From contig NW_003137827.1 of the NCBI RefSeq assembly GCF_000003605.2, positions 425,754 to 455,731 of the forward strand: 29,978 nt of DNA, given 5' to 3'. Both the position numbers and the translations under genes were made by a program. A model generated the notes under the pieces. The model had not been told where the DNA came from and ran no database searches. It worked only from the letters and a program-made list of their open reading frames with translations. Below are positions 28,661-29,978 of this stretch, piece after piece. This DNA is from Saccoglossus kowalevskii. Lineage: Eukaryota; Hemichordata; Enteropneusta; Harrimaniidae. The stretch's first letter is position 1, and each line of letters opens with the position of its first letter.

Positions 28661-28976
28661 GTAAGATTTGTACCAAATGTATTTTTTTATGTCAGTGGTT
28701 TTATTCTGTTTGAATTTGTTTTGGCCTCTGCCTTAAATATAAATTCATACCATAAAATATTGGTAAGTAATAATCATTTATTACAAATGTTGATATATTA
28801 ATGTTATATATTAAACATAGGGAAACCTGTTCTGATAAAATGGGAATTTGAGTTTCAGTAACTCCTGAGTAGAAACAATGGTAAACTACAAGACATGCCA
28901 AACGTTTGACAGTTTTATATAAACATGCAACTTATTCACTAATAAGGAGGACTAATATATATATCTTTTTAAACAG

Positions 28977-29102
28977 GTGCCACCTGGAATGGATTATGGT
29001 GCTATGTGCCATTTTCTGGTAAATCAACCTCTGCAAGATGAGGCAAAAGGATGTGACGGATTATTGGAAAATATACACCTTACCGATGATGTTTTACAAT
29101 GA
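28977..29102 (+). CDS. exon following 28493-28660, ends in a stop
   Basis: Acceptor ATCTTTTTAAACAG|GTGCCA continues the frame of the previous exon (SVLSK|VPPGMDYG) and reads AMCHFLVNQPLQDEAKGCDG and LLENIHLTDDVLQ before TGA at 29100. The phase match and both consensus splice sites support real splicing. Function unknown. Confidence 0.5.
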   Translation: MPPGMDYGAMCHFLVNQPLQDEAKGCDGLLENIHLTDDVLQ

Positions 29103-29243
29103 AAATAAACATGAAGAGTGTGTGAAGATACTGGAGTGTTTAGCGAATTTAACAGGATGTTTTTTCTAAAGCTTATGGTATGTACAGACATAATATTCAC
29201 AACACAATAACAGGATGTATACATTTTAAAACCATAGAAGCAA

Positions 29244-29978
29244 TTGTCTCATTCATCCATGGCCTGTAACAGTTTAAATGTTTGTACATGGATTCCTAAA
29301 TGCACTAACACTAAATCGAAATTTCCTGACCTTAACTTTTACAATATTTCAGTTGAGTCTGATAGAAGGAAGAGGTGGCTTCAAGTCAGACTATTTTTTG
29401 ATACACAAATTGTATTTCAAGTTTTTCATTCCTTCATAAAAGAAGTTCAGCAAAAATGTGGGTCAAGACAATCTGCCTTCATCACTTCCACAGTCACCAT
29501 CGCTTTAAACCGAGTGTCGCCTACAGTAGCAGCATCGCTACCAATACCAACAGAAAAGGCCATGTTACTGGCTGAAATTAATAATTTGAGGATAGAGGGT
29601 GATCAAGCCAGAGAAAATATGGCAAGATTGAAGAAAAGTTTAAATGAGTTGGAAAAGTGCTCAACAGTTCCCAGTAACTCTGTGGCTGGATCAGACAATT
29701 GTAATTTGATGACAGGTTTATCATGGGCACTATTTTTATAGCAATTCGCAGCACTCAGTGCCTTATTTGGTGAGTTTAGCTGCACTGGGGACAGCCTGTC
29801 ACTGAGAGAACAGTTCTTCATAACATTAATAAAATTAAGACATGGAGTGACCTTTGATTTCTTCGCACACATTTGAGTTGTCCAAAGTCCACAGTTAACA
29901 ATTATTTTTGAAAGTGGGCCAGATTTTATCCATTCAAACTTTGCTTTATGGTGCAATGGCCTAAAAAGGAAACATTTT
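29244..29978 (+). pseudogene. THAP plus HTH_Tnp_4/DDE transposase, broken, runs off the window
   Basis: One frame runs from 29244 to the edge region. N-terminal: VCTWIPKCTNTKSKFPDLNF, then RRKRWLQVR, resembling a THAP zinc finger (C-C, L-FY, RR-WL) but without a clear distal C-x2-H. Then a coiled coil (LLAEINNLRIEGDQ, MARLKKSLNELEK). After TGLSWALFL and an in-frame TAG (29739-29741) the same frame gives QFAALSALFGEF, SLSLREQFFITLIKLRHGVT and FDFFAHI, the helix-turn-helix that precedes DDE_Tnp_4 transposases. An in-frame TGA (29874-29876) and a shift follow, with WCNGLKRKHF at the edge. THAP plus this HTH occurs in PIF/Harbinger or ISL2EU-like transposases. Two stops make this copy inactive. 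An overlapping 117-codon reverse frame is a shadow. Confidence 0.68.

Noticed and set aside
29603..29956. 117-codon minus-strand frame at the right edge
   Set aside because: Antisense to the transposase helix-turn-helix, which is recognisable on the plus strand.
1..29978. tRNA genes, rRNA, CRISPR arrays, bacterial operons
   Set aside because: No B-box-like GGTTCGAnTCC with a fitting A box, no rRNA landmarks, no regularly spaced repeat arrays; introns and LINEs show a eukaryotic genome.

Overview
This window looks like a piece of an animal nuclear genome, most likely a marine invertebrate such as a cnidarian or a hemichordate-like deuterostome; the species cannot be fixed from sequence alone. 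It is AT-rich, mostly non-coding, has GT-AG introns and AATAAA signals, carries a 379-base assembly gap, and is full of decayed mobile elements. The coding pieces are short exons, and many carry frameshifts or stops. No bacterial operon, CRISPR array, rRNA or recognisable tRNA was seen.

Layout, left to right. 1-2003 (+): 3' part of an L1/Tx1-like LINE (reverse transcriptase YADD, C-terminal zinc motif), interrupted by a minisatellite. About 2090-4178 (-): a second LINE of the CR1/L2/jockey type, pointing tail-to-tail at the first. It is split by a 496-bp solo LTR (3336-3831) with a perfect 5-bp target duplication; the LTR carries two perfect three-unit heat-shock elements upstream of a TATA box. 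4356-6370 (+): a decayed two-exon gene of an unnamed family with an N-terminal C2H2 zinc finger, a phase-matched intron and a polyA signal. 6371-9100: mostly featureless, with weak exon candidates. 9130-9460 (-): a small LINE scrap. 10783-11440: two different tandem repeats. 11878-13375 (-): exons of a BEN-domain protein with one frameshift. 13533-13873 (-): a PIF1-like helicase exon. 14376-15288: a 913-bp non-autonomous DNA transposon with 13-bp terminal inverted repeats and TTAA duplications. 15795-17700 (-): one well-bounded exon and some weak candidates.

17951-18410: direct repeat running into the gap. 18700-19135: A/T-rich repeat. 19662 (+): a possible ATGGCGGC-type first exon. 20953-21969 (+): a decayed OB-fold/zinc-ribbon (RPA-like) gene. 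22631-23790 (+): the 5' half of another LINE (PHD-like/coiled-coil ORF1, start of the endonuclease). 25083-25262 (+): an exon of a transposase-derived domain. 25570-26226 (-): an OTU-protease-like remnant with its catalytic Cys replaced by Gly, plus a following unnamed domain. 28493-29978 (+): exons leading into a THAP plus HTH_Tnp_4/DDE transposase pseudogene that runs off the right end.

The genes do not form one pathway. The common theme is DNA-handling domains (PIF1, OB-fold, OTU, BEN, THAP, C2H2) typical of mobile elements and of genes recruited from them. The PIF1, OTU and RPA-like parts together raise the possibility of one or more Helitron/Helentron-like rolling-circle elements, now broken up; this is inference. 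The strongest direct observations are the nested solo LTR with heat-shock elements, the TTAA-flanked inverted-repeat element, the BEN exon, and the OTU remnant with a lost nucleophile.
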